NCBI GenBank assembly: GCA_013398015.1 | Contig: VZRR01006738.1 | Span: forward strand, 185,157 to 249,156 | Source: Oreocharis arfaki | Taxonomy: Eukaryota > Chordata > Aves > Passeriformes > Paramythiidae | Direction of reading: 5' to 3' | Length of the DNA stretch: 64,000 nucleotides | Shown: piece by piece, positions 1 to 13,417 of the stretch | Layout: every line of letters starts with the position of its first letter | Position numbering within the stretch: the first letter of the stretch is position 1 | Notes under the pieces: generated by a model | Seen by the model: the letters and a program-made list of their open reading frames with translations, nothing else | What the model was told of the DNA's origin: nothing | Database searches by the model: none | Program-made: the position numbers and the translations under genes

Positions 1-3000
1 TCCGTGCAGTTTAAATACTACCTTTTAACATGATTATTACTATTACTATTATTTTAACATTATTATTATATCCAGCATACAATGTGGACATACACAATAT
101 TAGGTACAAGGGCTAACATGGGATTGGTTTCATCCTTTAAGAAGAAATAACCTTTCAGACATTCATAATATTTATTTGAAAGTTTTCTCCCATATGTCTA
201 CAGCTGAGCATCATAAATGTGTGCATCATAGCTGTTAACTTATAACTTGTATTGAAGTAATTAATGCAAGGAATGTGTGTAATCCAAACCTTCATGTGTC
301 AAATCTTCATAGTTTTAACTAGTGAATTTTTCACTGTTTTTGAAGCTAGTGTTTAAGTACTAATGTATTCATAGAAATACTGTCATATCGTGTGAATAGC
401 ATTTTATTTACATTGCCTTTTTTTTCTCCTTACCAGAAGAAGTTAACAGTGCATTTTTTATTTTTTTTTCCAGAAGGATTTAGACTTCCCTTGCGCAGTA
501 GGAATACTGATTTTGACCTTAATTCAGCTGGATGAAATTCAATTCTGAAGCCAGAGTCCAACAGTCAGTTCAATGCTAGTGCTGAAGAAAACAAACTATT
601 AGCTTGTAAATGTTAGAATGAATTTTCCATTACAAAGGGTTTCCAGTGTATTAGGGGGGAAATGTTGTTTTATTAGAAATCATCAATACAATTCTCATTG
701 TCTAGAAGGAATGCTTGGAACTGAGGTGATACTCTCCGTTGTCTTTGCATGGACATGCTTGTATCACTTTAACTGTTGCAAAGAGAAGCACAAACCCCAT
801 AATATTCTGTCATGACTGTATTTAAACAATATTGTTGGAGGAATGTTCTGTTCATAGTATGTTTAAAAACATAGATCACACCGTTTTATTGTTCAGTTGC
901 TAAAGCTTATGCAGGTACAAATTTATACTATTTACCACCCCTTATTCTTCCGTAAATAACAAATCCAAGCTGGATTTTGTTAGTATTTCTTAAGTTCTTC
1001 TACTCATTTCATTCTCCACAGTTCAAGCTAGGTCTCTTTGTTTTCCCAATAGCAGGAACCCGCTAGATGAGACAGAAATCTCTAATTTAACATGTGCCAG
1101 CTTTGTCTGTCAGAAACTTTTCCATTTGAATTTCTTCCAAATATGAGGATGATGCATATTCTATGAGGTTTTCTTCTTTCTTTGAGCTGACTATGTCTGT
1201 ATTCTCTTACACTGCAAGTGGCAGATTTTTCTTAAGTGATAATAGTAGCAAATAACAGTATACACTCTTTGGAAATAAAATAATCTCTTAGTTTCCAGAA
1301 AATGCCACACATATTTAATCTTCTATTGCTATGACAATTAGAATAATGAAAGGATATATTCTTAGGACTTTGGGCCAAGGTGTATGTCTTCTAATAAGAC
1401 AAAATAATAAGTCTTCTAATGTTTGCAAACTGCCTCTTGTGTTAAAGGATCTGCCTGGCTAAACTCTCAACAGTTTGGCTAATAAAAGGTGGAGGGCTGT
1501 GGATTCTGGTCTTTGGGGGGAGGATGTCTTTCAGTAGTTGGTAAAATGTGGCTTTATTAGTGCCTGTGACTCTTTGACCAAGATAAGAAATAGGTTTTTG
1601 TAGGTATTGCGTATTTATAGAACTGAAATCTTTGTGCCTCTAAGCTGTGCCCCCAAGATGAGGCTGAAAGGTGAGGTAATGGAGAACCTTTGTATTCTGC
1701 TGTGTCAATGCACTCTCCCAGTCTGAGCTGAGCATATCAATTATGTGCAGTGCAGTAAATAGACATCAGTAGGCAGCATTTCCTTATGAATTGTTCCACT
1801 TACTGGTCGTAAACTTTCTTATTGACAGCCTTTAAATATATGTCTAGTTTAATATCAGAGTTTTTGTACAAGTAATTTGTGTAATCTTTGTTGTCTTTTC
1901 TCCTGGTGCTAATATTCCAAGACTCTGAGAAGTCCATAAGAATAATTTATGATGGAAAAGAGTGTTTTCTTCCTCAAGCAACATCCCTCTACCAAAACTT
2001 GTGCTAGCCTAAGATCTGCCGTATGAGCAGTCTTGGTGCATACTAGGGACATGTCTGCCCTACATATAGTGTAGTTAAAATCTTCTGCATGAGTTTAAGA
2101 CCTAGAATATCTCTTGAGTTCATAACTTTCAAGAGCTGTGATGCTTCAGGCTTTTGTTTCATTGTAGAGTTTCTGATTTCCTTGTGCAGATGCAACCTCT
2201 GACCTCAGCAGGTATTCTTGCTGCTCAAGGATGCAATGTGAACAATACAATTCTCACGAAAATTATTTGCACAGGACCTCATTGGCTTCTGTTGTTTTTC
2301 AGATGAGTTTTGGGGGGTTTTTTGTATTTTGACCTATGAAGTTCTTTGTCCATCATCTGGAAAGCAATTGCTAGACACAGCAGAGCTAGCTTGGCTCATC
2401 TTTAAGAAGCAGTTGTCAAGTGGAATATTTTAACACTACCCCTCTTTAGAAGGAGACTCTGAGACTTGAAATTTGTATTTCCCACTATCATCATACTTTG
2501 AAAAGTAAGAGCAAGACCTCATAGGGCATTATTTTACAAAGAGGAGGATGTGTGTTAGTGCAAATGTCAAAGATGTATTAGGATATTGAAGATGGTATGG
2601 GGAGGCTTGGGAAAAGCAAGTTAATGCAGCTGAAATATTTTAGCCATTTTTGTGAATGATAGCACTGCTGCATTACCATAACAGCTCTGTTTCAAATATT
2701 TTAACTTCCATTGTAATAGCTTGCAAATGTTCAAGTGATTATTTTGTTTCTTGAACAGACACTGCTCATTTTCAGCCCCGTGGGGAAATTCTTTCATCTT
2801 AAAAAAGGCTAGAAGTTCTTGTTGGTTATGTAGACACACAGCATTTTCACTGTTTAAATGTTCTTAGGAAACTCTTTAATTTTGAGCTTGAATAGCCAAT
2901 GATTTGGATTTGGTTTAAGAGTGAAAGGTAATTGTCTTTGAGAAGTGGGACCTGTTTCACCCTGGTCTGTCTGCTAGCTGTCAGCAGAATACCTCTGCTT

Positions 3001-5296
3001 CACTTGCCTGGGTCCAGTTCTGTACAAAATTAGCTTTGCCTAGAACTGTAAACTAATGGTGCAGGTAAACTAATAAATAAAACTATAATGCAAGTTGCCC
3101 ATTAGCTTTTGACATGTATGTGTACCTAGAAGAGTTCTTTCTTTTTTCGCTGTGCCTTGCGCTCCATTTTCAGTGTTCCTCTACCAGAAATAAGTACCTT
3201 ATTCTTTCTTTTCTGATCAGAAAACGGGCAAATATCCTTACAACTGACCTTCTTTTAGGGTAGCTCTTTTTAAATTTGTTGACAGTCTTCTTTTTTGCAT
3301 TGTTCCCTTTTATCCACAGAACAGTTTCTCACTGGCCTTGTACATGCTAATGAGTAATTTCCAACCCCTTCAGAAACATTTCTGTGTGATACAGTTTCCT
3401 GTGGCATTCGCCATTGATTTCTCCCGCTGTGACACGTTTCTAGCACACACAAAGTAAACCTGTTTGGTTACTCGCACTGCCGTAAAAATCAAACAGGTCA
3501 AGTCCTTCGGTTAGTTGCCCATCTGCTGCCAGAGGTAATTCGAAACTGCCTTTGCTTGGTTTCCCAATAGGGGCTGTTTATTAATCCAGCAGTCTCTGTC
3601 CACTGTGTCTCCAGCGGCTCAGTTCCAGCAGAACTGCCTTCTCCGAGCTGCCTCGCATCCTGCCACTGTGGCAGGTGTGGCAGAGGGAATGGCTTTGTTG
3701 CCATCTGGAATTATTTCTGTCTTTCCAACTCAGTGAACTGCTGGGTTTTTTTCTCTCTGGTCTGAACATTTCTTGACTCTTCTGTGTATCCAAACTGCTC
3801 TTACCTTCCGACAGTCTTTAACTTTGTGCTTGGTGTGTGTTTTATATTTGGTAACTTCCTACAGTTCTTGCTATAGTGTAACTTGAACTCTTGCGTTTCA
3901 TGCAAAATGGATCTTGCTTTGAAGATGCTCAACTGTGAGACACACTCAACTGTGTAAGTAGTTTAAAATGCAGGTCCTAAGTAGATAGAGTTATGCAAAC
4001 TGTAACTTTAAGCCCTCTAAGAGTGCTATGCAATCTCTTCTACTGTTCTGTATAGAAATAATAATTAAAATGGTCATTACTTTTTTAGAAATTAATTGTA
4101 TATCATTTATAAATACCATTCAGATTTAGTAGACAGATTTGTATTTACCTGTTCTACTCCTCAAAGAACAGCCAGTTCCAGGGAAAATGACTTTCATTCT
4201 CATTTTGTCCTTTCTTCAAAGTAAGTTCAAATTATAGGTGCTTAATTTGTGGACGTATCTCCTTGTGCAGTCCCTACAGTATAGCCCATGGGACACTGCA
4301 AACAATATAATTGGGAAGAAATGTGGTTCAAGATCTGAAGGTTTGGATTTTAATCTAAACTTTTGCAAAGTTGAATGGCTTCTCATTTGACCTACTGTAG
4401 CAAACCTTGGTTTAGTAATCTTTTCCATTATTTTGAACAGCTGTATAGTGTCAGCTAATAACTGTACAGAAAGGCTGAAATATATTATTTCATTTTAGAA
4501 AGTCCAGGTTTCTGTTTTTCTGTCTATTTTAATACTGTCTCAGTTTTCACCATAATCTAATTTGAAACAAATTGCTAAAACAGTTTTCAGATGCTTTGCT
4601 GTCCTTTAAAACGTCTCTGTTCATATTAAATAAAGTTCATCTAATCTCTTACTTGGTTAGCTCACATACCTCATGCTTAAATACTTAGTGTTTCAACTGA
4701 AAAAACAGAATACCATAGAATAGCTGAAAAAAGATAGAAGATGGAAAAAAGAAATGGATTTCTTTTGTTGTGGTTCCAGGCTTTGCTCTCCTCTGTGGGT
4801 GTCGCTTAGGATGTTTCAGATGATTGGAGATACATGACATGTGCTCCTGCCATCAAGGCAAAAATCTATCCATGAAGTCTACTGCATTATGAATTTGGTT
4901 TGTAGTTTAAAAAATCCAGGATAAAGGGCACTGAACTAATGTAGGCTTCAATAAATTCTGTAGCCTTTTTTTTTTTTAACGAAACAAACTCCAGTGAGAT
5001 GAATACTGTACTTCATGCTTTACCTTGTCTTGCTGTCATCCATAGCATTTTTGTGTTTGAACAGAAGATTTTTTTTTAATCCTATTAAACACTTGGCTTT
5101 TATTTATACATTGGCAGCCATGCAGCTTGGTTTTATAATTATGAAAGATTACTAAACTGGGATTTAAGTGAGAGTAGGAAAAATGTAGGATAGATGAGTT
5201 ACATGTAGTGCTGTGCAATCAAATTGATGCTTTAGAGCTTCAAAGGTTAGTAGTTTGTTAGTTTTACTATATCCTGCTGCTAGAACTTGAACCTTC

Positions 5297-5325
5297 AAAA
5301 TACATGCTTCGAAAATACATGCTTC
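5297..5325 (+). repeat. 15-bp tandem duplication
   Basis: AAAATACATGCTTC occurs at 5297-5310 and again exactly at 5312-5325, separated by a single G. This is a two-copy tandem duplication with a 15-bp period and no divergence, which suggests a recent slippage or duplication event. Confidence 0.85.
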
Positions 5326-6525
5326 AGGCTGGTCTGGGTGTTCTCACCAAAACCAAATGGCATGTCTGTACATCTCCTGAACCAGCGTGTGACTGGAACT
5401 GTCTTCTGGTGTTTCATTCAGATGCCTGCCATTAAAAGGTGGAAGAGAAATGGAAAAGTTTGACACATTTTCATTCACTGTGAAGTTGCTGAATGATCCT
5501 AAGACAGCTGTTAGAAATCTTAAGATACATGCTAGAAATCTCTGCCGTGTTTTCTGATTTGCAGACTGGGTCTGGTAATCTCAAGTAGACCACTGATATT
5601 GAGGCTGGCCTTGCTCTTAGGTGGAGAACTGGGTGAGGAAGTCTGCTCAGTGGGTTGTAGAAGATTTCACTGACCCCTAGACTGTGCTTTGGAAGAAAAG
5701 GTGTTTGTTTTACACTGCAAAGCTCACAAAAGTTTTTGGTGAAGTGCTGCTTTCCATCCGTTGTTAATGCTACCCAAAAGTTGCTTTGTCAATGGAGAAG
5801 TCTGGGCAGGTACTCATTCTAGGTGCTAGCACAGGAATCACAAGAGATTTGCTATTTTGGGATTAGTCTTCCTTCTTTCTGTGGACACCCTTAAATTCTT
5901 CAAGTCTATTCTAATTGTGTAGATCATGTTCACAAATACTGTGTCAGAAGCCATGCAAGCGGGGGTAGTGGTGTCCCTTGTATTTCACATGTGAGGATGC
6001 ACGTTCCCATCATGTGATCCAAGAATGTGAAGCACTTGGATGGGTTCCCTTAGACTTGAGGTACCTGCATCTCCAAAAGGGCTCATCTGTGTGTGGTGGG
6101 CAGATCAGGACATCACTTTGCAGCTCCTGCAGGAGGCACCTGGAGTTGCTTTTTCCATTGCTGGAAAGCAGTGAAGGCTGTGTTGGCACTCTGCATGGCA
6201 CTGCAGTAGCAGTGAATCATTCGCTGGGGTAGACGGGGTTGGATGAACCTGGTTTTGAACAGGAGTTCTCCAGTTACTCTGAGCCACAAAAAGAAGGAGG
6301 AGGGTATTGATTGGAAGAGGCAAAGATCTAGCTTGGACACTGAGTAGCCGATGCTGTCTTTGTCTGTATTCATCTCCATTCTCACTGCACTAAAAAAAAC
6401 ACTTTTGGGGGGTTGCATCAGTATTTTTTTGGTATAGAAAAAACCCTGTATGTTTAAATTCAAGACACTTAGACCATATATGTGAATCCAAACCTGGAAT
6501 TGTCTGTTTTGGGCTGTGTTTGTGT

Positions 6526-6554
6526 ATTTTTTTGTTTTGTTTTGTTTTGTTTTT
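6526..6554 (+). repeat. (TTTTG)n microsatellite
   Basis: Four TTTTG units in a row followed by a T run. On the minus strand this reads as a CAAAA-type repeat, common at ends of old retroposed sequence, but no attached element was recognised. Confidence 0.85.
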
Positions 6555-7895
6555 AATGCTTCAACTTGTATAGTTACACCTTGTAGAGTTCTCACCATTT
6601 CCATGGTTAAAATGAAACTTTGCCAGTGGTATGGAAATACTCAGTTTTGATGAACTGTAATCTGAAAAGCATTGCTCAGTGGGAGTTCTGGCTTCCTCTG
6701 CTGCTGGTGCAAAATTGACAGCCGTTCTTCTTTCAAGTAGGAGAGATCACGTCAAAACAGGTGCTGTCCAGGATGGGAGTGGGGAACACATGTCTAGATG
6801 TGCTTCAAGGCTTATCTAGGAGTGCAGGCTCTTGCTGTGAGAGGGAGCTGGACTCATGCCGTTAGCCAAGTGTTATTTAGTGCGTGTGCCTAGTGAGTGT
6901 TTTGAGAAACATTTCGTAAGTTGACAATACATAAGGAGAAAATGAGCCAGCTTCAGTAATTTTTGGATGTAGCTGTGTTATAGGGGAAACAAGCCAAGAG
7001 ACACTGTGAAGGACATGAACAGCACTTGTACAAATGAATGCTGTTACTTCTAGTGTGCACAAGGCAGGATTTCCTTTAGCAATTGCAGTGTGGAATATGG
7101 AGAAAACTGGGATTTCTAAGACCAGCTTTAATAAACTGGCTGGCAATGCTTCAGACTCTTCTTGCTGAAAACAGAGTATGAACCAATAAAACCAACACTG
7201 ACTTCTCTGAGAGCTTAGGGTGATGTGGTGGTGGTACTGGAAAGAAATGGTTGGCTTTTGTGCCATTATGTATTTGGCCCTGCCACATCCTCCTGCCCTG
7301 CAGGGGTCAGAACAAGGCACTGTAGGGTTGGGTGATCTGGTCCATGTTAGGATTTCAGTTCCCAGCTGCTTGTTAATGTGCTTTGTACACCACAGAATTC
7401 TTAGTTCCTTGGAGGCCGCATCCTTCACGAGACCAAGAGTAATCTCTGCTATCGGAAAGTGACTTCAGTTTTGCAGGTGAGCCCTGTTTGTGTCTGGATA
7501 AATAAACACCAAGAGGATTAAATTGAAACAGGGTTAAACTGGGTGATGTGAAGGTGGAGGTCTAGGGCCAGAGGGAGAAGTGCTGTGCTGAAGGGAGGTC
7601 CATGGTGCAGTTGCTTCAGTGCCCTGGCTCTGGTGTCATCTCTGATCTGTATCACGAAAAAGTCTCAGGGACAAGGTGAGAATAAAGGAATATTCTCCCT
7701 TGCACGTATCCCTTTACTCTTCTGGCCTGTGTAGTTTTCAGAACTGGATTTTATCTTTATTTGGCATTGCTTTGCCAGATGTACTAAGAGAGATAAGGTT
7801 TCTTAATCTTCAAACTGCCTAGCCTAGGCTGTGAATTAGCTTGCATTTTCCCATGGAGAAGAAAGATGATGGTGTTTTGTTGTCACTTTTAGGTG

Positions 7896-7929
7896 TAATT
7901 AGGAGCACCTAATTAATTGTAATTAATTG
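7896..7929. promoter_or_regulatory. Palindromic TAATTA cluster (homeodomain-type sites)
   Basis: TAATTAGG (7896-7903) and CCTAATTA (7908-7915) are perfect inverted copies around a 4-base spacer. They overlap a direct tandem repeat of TAATTAATTG (7910-7919 and 7920-7929). TAATTA is the core bound by many paired-class and Antp-class homeodomain proteins, which often bind as dimers. The arrangement is seen directly; any enhancer role is inferred, and AT-rich intron could produce it by chance. Confidence 0.4.
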
Positions 7930-10900
7930 TTTTCTTATTTCAGAAGGTATTCAGAAGTGCTGATAAACAAACGAAATTCCTTGAAAGCAGCTTCTCCGAG
8001 TCAAGTGAGAGATAATGCCTTTTCATTTTGAAATTGCTGTTGTCTTCAAGAGCATGCTGTTCCTGCAACGCGGAAGCCAAGAAACAAAATGCAATCCCTT
8101 TTACATCTCGCTTTCCATCAGGTGTTACTTCAGCTCTGTCTTAAGTGTGGGATACAGGCCAGAAATAGTTAGAGGATTTATAAAACCAATAGAGATATGG
8201 AGAAGTATTCTATGTGGAAATCGCTTTTGAAACAAGTGGGGATAGGCTAACAGTTCTGGTTTTCTGCCTGCTGGATTAAAATAGTGCTTACGAGTTGCTA
8301 CGTAAGACAAAGTAATGTGTTTTGAAAATTCACACCAGCTTACAGGCAAACCAGGAAAGATCCAGGAGGAGAGAAGGGAAATACTGTGTTTAAAGTGAAT
8401 TTTCTTTCATAAGTTTTACTTTGTTCTGGTGGGTTTTTTTCCTTTGGTTTGGTTTTCAGCAGTTTTTTGGATAAGAGTATTCACTCACTGAGAGGAGAAA
8501 TTTTAACAGGAATCTAACTGAGTCTGGTTTTCCACTGCCATATACCATGTGTAAATGCAGATCTGTATGAAATGTCACTAAATCAGAGCAGGAGCTGTAT
8601 TCTTACTTTGTGCACTATGCAAGGTGGAACTGAGTCTGCCTCAGTTAGCTCTTGATGAATAAATTGCTCTGAGCAGCGGAAGAAAGCAATGCTGACTAGA
8701 TGATGAACTTAAATATGGCCCTCTAAAACACCCAATGTAATGCATTTGTCAGAAAGAAGAGTACCAGCTTATGTTGCTTATAGTTTTTAAGTGAACCATT
8801 ATTAAATAGCTACATAGAAGAAAAGATAATCTATCTTCAGAGTGAAAAAATCACAAGCTTTGTAGTTCCGCTTTATCCAAAAATTCCATTGTCTTTGCTT
8901 ATGACCTAAATATAAATCAGGGAACAACAAGAGAAAAGCAGGTTTTGGGATTTTACCTATTGCATTGTAAAGTCAGTTGACATATACACTGTGGTGACTA
9001 ATGGTGCTATATCAGGCCCTTGTGTACAGAGCAGGAGGAAATAGCATATAGTCTAATTGATTATTTTGAGACTGAAATACCACTAAGTAATATTTTGGGT
9101 TTTATCTGTATTGTAATGGTGTTTGAGCTAGCAGGCCTTTCACAGACTTGCTCCTTTCTACTGTAGAAAATACCATGTATTAACATTTCTTTGTAATTAC
9201 ACACTTTAATATTTAACCCAAAGTATTTCAAAGACAAGCTAACTTATTTTCGAAGTCTTAATACATCTTTTAAGATGTTGATGTAATTGAAGTCTGGAGA
9301 ACTCCTGGAACGAGAGTAAGTAACGGTTGAAATTTCTAGGTTTTGTCTCCTGATGCAGATCTAGTGATTTTTATTCCTGGAATTACTATGGAATTGAGAT
9401 AGACATTGAAACAGAAAATACTCTTCAAGAAAGGGCTTTAAGATTTGGGTTATTTGAGGCTGCGCACGGTTGTTTCATAGCAGCAGTATTGGTCTGTTTT
9501 CTGAAGCCCTGGAACACCAAGAATCATCATGTCTCTTTTAAACAGCTTCTTCCAAAAGACCTGTCCTCTTGCTTTGGTCTCTGATCTAGGCTGGATTTTC
9601 ATGTTGTATTTGCTGTGTGATGGATTGAAAAGAGGTAGTTTGAATTGTGCTGGGGGGAACAGAAGAGTAGCTGTCAAAAACACTGCATGGATTTCTGTAC
9701 TGCATTGAAGGTAAGGATTTAAGGAGTTTTTGATACCTGGACTGGGCACAGAGAAGAGTAGTAGAGCTGGAGATCCGTGATACATCACAGTGCAAGTGAC
9801 CAGACATGGTGACTTCAACATTAGGCCAGCCAAGTAGATACAACTCTATACCAGCATGTAAAAACACTGGTGACTGGTGGTGTGGCTGGTCCAGGACAGG
9901 GCTTCTGACTTCTGGATTTTGCTAATGCTTGAGCCAAAGACATAGGCTTAAAGCTTGTCTGAAAGAAATGGTCAGAGCATGGAAAGTATGTGCGTGATTT
10001 AACCAAATCCATAGCCTTCATACTAAACACAAATTGCAAAGGCTTCATTTTCTGTATTATGACAGGATGTTTTCCATGTTTCATTGACAGGAAAACTAAA
10101 TTACTTGGTTAAAATGAGGGATGCTGAGGCAGGAATAGAAAATGAGCCTGTATTTTATAGATCTTAGTTTAGTCACTTGACCTTTAAACTGTGCATTTTC
10201 CTAAGCATAGAGGAGAAAGAGGGTATCCAAAGCTTCACATGACAGCAGACACATCTGGTTTTTATGTCTTGTACATGAGATTTGTGTGCTTTGCAAGCAA
10301 AGGAAACGTTTTCCACAGGAAAGCAACATATGTTCATCAAATGTGATGGCATATGGAGCGCTGCATTGCATCAGCCGCCTCTGAAGTGGTCTCTGAAAAG
10401 AAGGACCAGTCAGAGGTGGGACCAGTCTGTAAGTGGTTTGGCAGATCTCCATGGGTTAGAGGGTGAACTGCAGGAGATGAGGTTTCTGGCCTGACTTGAA
10501 AAGCAAATAAAGGGGTACAGGAACTCCAGCTAAATGGGAGGTTTTCAAGCTCTGCAGAGCAAAGGAGGCCAGTTAGCAGCACATTCTGGGTTACATTAGG
10601 GGTGCATGTGGTGTCTTGGAGTTGTATGCAAGCACTGCCTCGACGCTGCACTGGATGTTCCCTAGGGCCATCCGGCAGCACTTCTTCCCCTTTCAGTCTG
10701 GGAACCACAGACAGCTGGTTTTATCTGTGTCCTTCAGTCACCTGTGCAAAGAACCAAAGTGTGGGACTGTTTCCTGATGTGAAGTTCATTAAGCAAGTCG
10801 CATATTGCTGTAAACTTTAATGTATTCTGGTGGGGAGAGAGGCAAGGTGTGAGCACTTGGAAGCCTCATAAGCATTGCCTGAAAGCATGAGGACACCAGT

Positions 10901-12416
10901 AGTTTCATCCATGCTCTCAAAATGATGCAAGAGAGGGAGTAAAGTAAAAAAAAAAGAAATAAATATTCTGAAGGCTGGAGGGATGCAGACGAGCCATTTA
11001 GGTTACTACCCTAAATCCCTGCCTGGAGATTAGGGGGTGAGAACTGCCAGATTTAGCTCCATCTCTGCAAAGCATTGCTTCAGAAAGCATCTAGAGCGTA
11101 GCCCAAGAGTCTTTTGTTGGCTGATTTTGCTTTGAAGACTTCAGCAAAAGTTAAGGAAAATGCGTGCTCAGAAAGAGGGGACACAGGTATTAATTACACT
11201 GCTGTTGGGGAGAATAAATGAAATTTACAGTACCAAGGCCCACATTTTACTGCTAAATAACAGGATATACCCAGGCATTTCACCAGCTGCTAAGGTTTTT
11301 GTGGGCTCTGAAAAGACTATATTACATTCTGCTGTTCTCATGTGTGTTCCAAAAATATGCATTGCTACAGTACCCCCATCTAGTAAATTTTGTACTCAGG
11401 ACCCCTGTTTGGAGAGAACTGTCTGTATAGCATTGCAGCCCAGGCCTTTCTTTAAAAATGTGAGTGTGAGAGAATTTGCTGTGAAGTTTTAGTAAAGTGA
11501 GTGATAAATCATGCAGATAAAAGGTTTCTGCAAGCTCACAGCAGAATGGGGCTGTGTTCTGACAATTTGGTGCTACAATCAAGCAATATTGCAATATTGA
11601 AATACCTCATGAGTGCCAAGAAAGGATATTTAAAGTGAAAACTGTTGACAAAATTTTTTTATAGCTTTAAATTTTTTATATCTTGAATTTACACCAAGAT
11701 ATCAAGTTCCTGAAGCCCTGAAATAATGTTTGCCAGTAGGCCTATGCCTGCTGTTACACACTTCTTGCTGCTCTTCTTGGCAGTGAATTCATGATGACTT
11801 TTAAAAAAAGAAGCTTCAAGGAATTTGGGGATGAAGAGTGGGGCTGATTAATGACTTTGTCAAAACAACAGGTTAAAACTTCTTTACTGTTGTCCTGTTG
11901 TGTATGATACTTGCTAAAAAGTCCAAAATAAATCTTGGTAGCAGTGTTTGAATCTAGTCAATCTGAATGGCTTGCTGGTGAAGGCAGCACTGAACTGGTA
12001 AAACTGGGTAGTGAACAGGATGCTTCTTCATTGCTGCCATGTTTGTGTCCTGTTTCATTTAGAATTTAATATTTTAATTTTTTAATTAATATTTCACCAA
12101 CAACCTAGATGAGAACAAGCTCATTATTGAAATAATACCGATGTAAAGAAGCACATGAAAACAGTGGCCTGCATTACATCACAGAGAAATGAACTTGATT
12201 TGGTTAAAAATAAGCTGAAAGTCATGGGTCCTTTTTAGAAGGGGGATTTAAAACGTGTTAAATCCAGGAAGAGACTTGAAGAGTGTCAGAGGCTGGTATT
12301 CTGACAGGTGAGCCAGCTGGGAAGAAATCACCACTGCTGGTGTTAGCCACGTGCTCAGAAATGTGATGTTTAACATAGAGGTGGTGGGTCTAGTGTTGCT
12401 GCAAATGGGATACAGC

Positions 12417-12505
12417 ATTCACAGAATAAGCTGGGTTGGAAGGGACTTGCAAGGTCCTGCACAGGACAGTCTCTAGGGATCACACCTTGCACTGCTTGTG
12501 GATAA
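12417..12505 (-). mobile_element. CR1 LINE 3' fragment
   Basis: The segment begins with the reverse-complement CR1 3' end ('cacagaataagctgggttggaagggacttg' type) and continues with the 'ctgcacaggacag' block typical of one CR1 subfamily. Only the last 90 or so bases of the element remain, as expected from CR1's usual 5' truncation. Confidence 0.75.
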
Positions 12506-13399
12506 CATCAGATGGATTCCAGGAGCACCAGTCATCGTCTGTTGCAGCTGACACACCTGTCTGCTGCGTGTTGGTGAGGGTTTACTCATGAGAGAACTCT
12601 CCACAAAGCACTTCCAGAAACTTCTTAAGCAATGAAGAGTGTTCATCCATGCCTCGTTGGTTTCTCTTGAATTGAGATTATGTTCTGGGAGAAAGCATGT
12701 AGAAGAAGTAGTTTAGAGAGTAGCAATTAAGATGCATTTGTATTTCTTCTTCAGGGAGAAGTTTGGAAGGGTAGTGTAAATTTAGAGAGTTTGCTGCTAA
12801 TCCAGACTGTAGGTGAGTTATCACAACTGTTGTTGTATAGAACGTGGTGCTGTGAATGCCTTGGTTAATGGTTTTCCAGTGCTATGTGAAAAGCCTGGGC
12901 AGGCACTGGAAGACTGAGTTTTTTACATGACTTGACTTTCTCCCTGAGCTCTTCTCTGCAGGGAGCATCTTAAACTCTGTCAAAATGCGGTACTCTTTTG
13001 TAGTGAAGTTCTGTGATGAGTAGCTCTGTCTGGTAAAGAGCCAACATCTGTGACCTTGGAGCCTATGTCTAGGTTGTTGTGTGTGGGGCAGGGTCTAAAC
13101 CAATTCGATTACAGCCTTGTGATTATGCAGAAGTCACTGCTTACCCAACAGCAAATTTTGGATTCTTTTTCTCTTACCAGTGAGGTCTTTTACATGAACC
13201 AGCCTGCTGATAGGACTGTTTATACTATAAGAAACCTCTCTTGAACTGGAGGATGACAGCCTCCAGCTGGGCCTTAGTTAGGAGACTAACTCAGGTGAGA
13301 AGTAAATTTATGTTTTAGAGTATTTGCTGGAATCAAAGCACATTCTATCCTAGAGGCAAATATAGAGCAGAGAAGATGTGACGAAATATATTAACAATT

Positions 13400-13417
13400 A
13401 AAAGTAATATTACTTTT
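13400..13417. repeat. 18-bp perfect palindrome
   Basis: AAAAGTAATATTACTTTT is its own reverse complement over 18 bases. It is AT-rich apart from one G and one C. No function is assigned. Confidence 0.9.

Larger units (their letters stand above)
1..12416 (+). other. PLCXD3 upstream intron, segment 1 (no gene seen)
   Basis: AT-rich sequence with no recognisable exon, RNA gene or intact transposon. Small structures in it are a 15-bp tandem duplication near 5.3 kb, a TTTTG microsatellite near 6.53 kb and a TAATTA-rich palindromic cluster at 7.9 kb, each listed separately. Minus-strand open frames at 6113-6604 (163 codons) and 6877-7428 (183 codons) resemble no family I recognise. I treat this as intron because the exon at 45 kb needs an upstream partner that is not in the window. 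Confidence 0.7.

Noticed and set aside
6113..7428. Minus-strand open frames of 163 and 183 codons
   Set aside because: No recognisable domain, no splice or promoter context, and overlapping frames on the other strand; consistent with chance in noncoding DNA.
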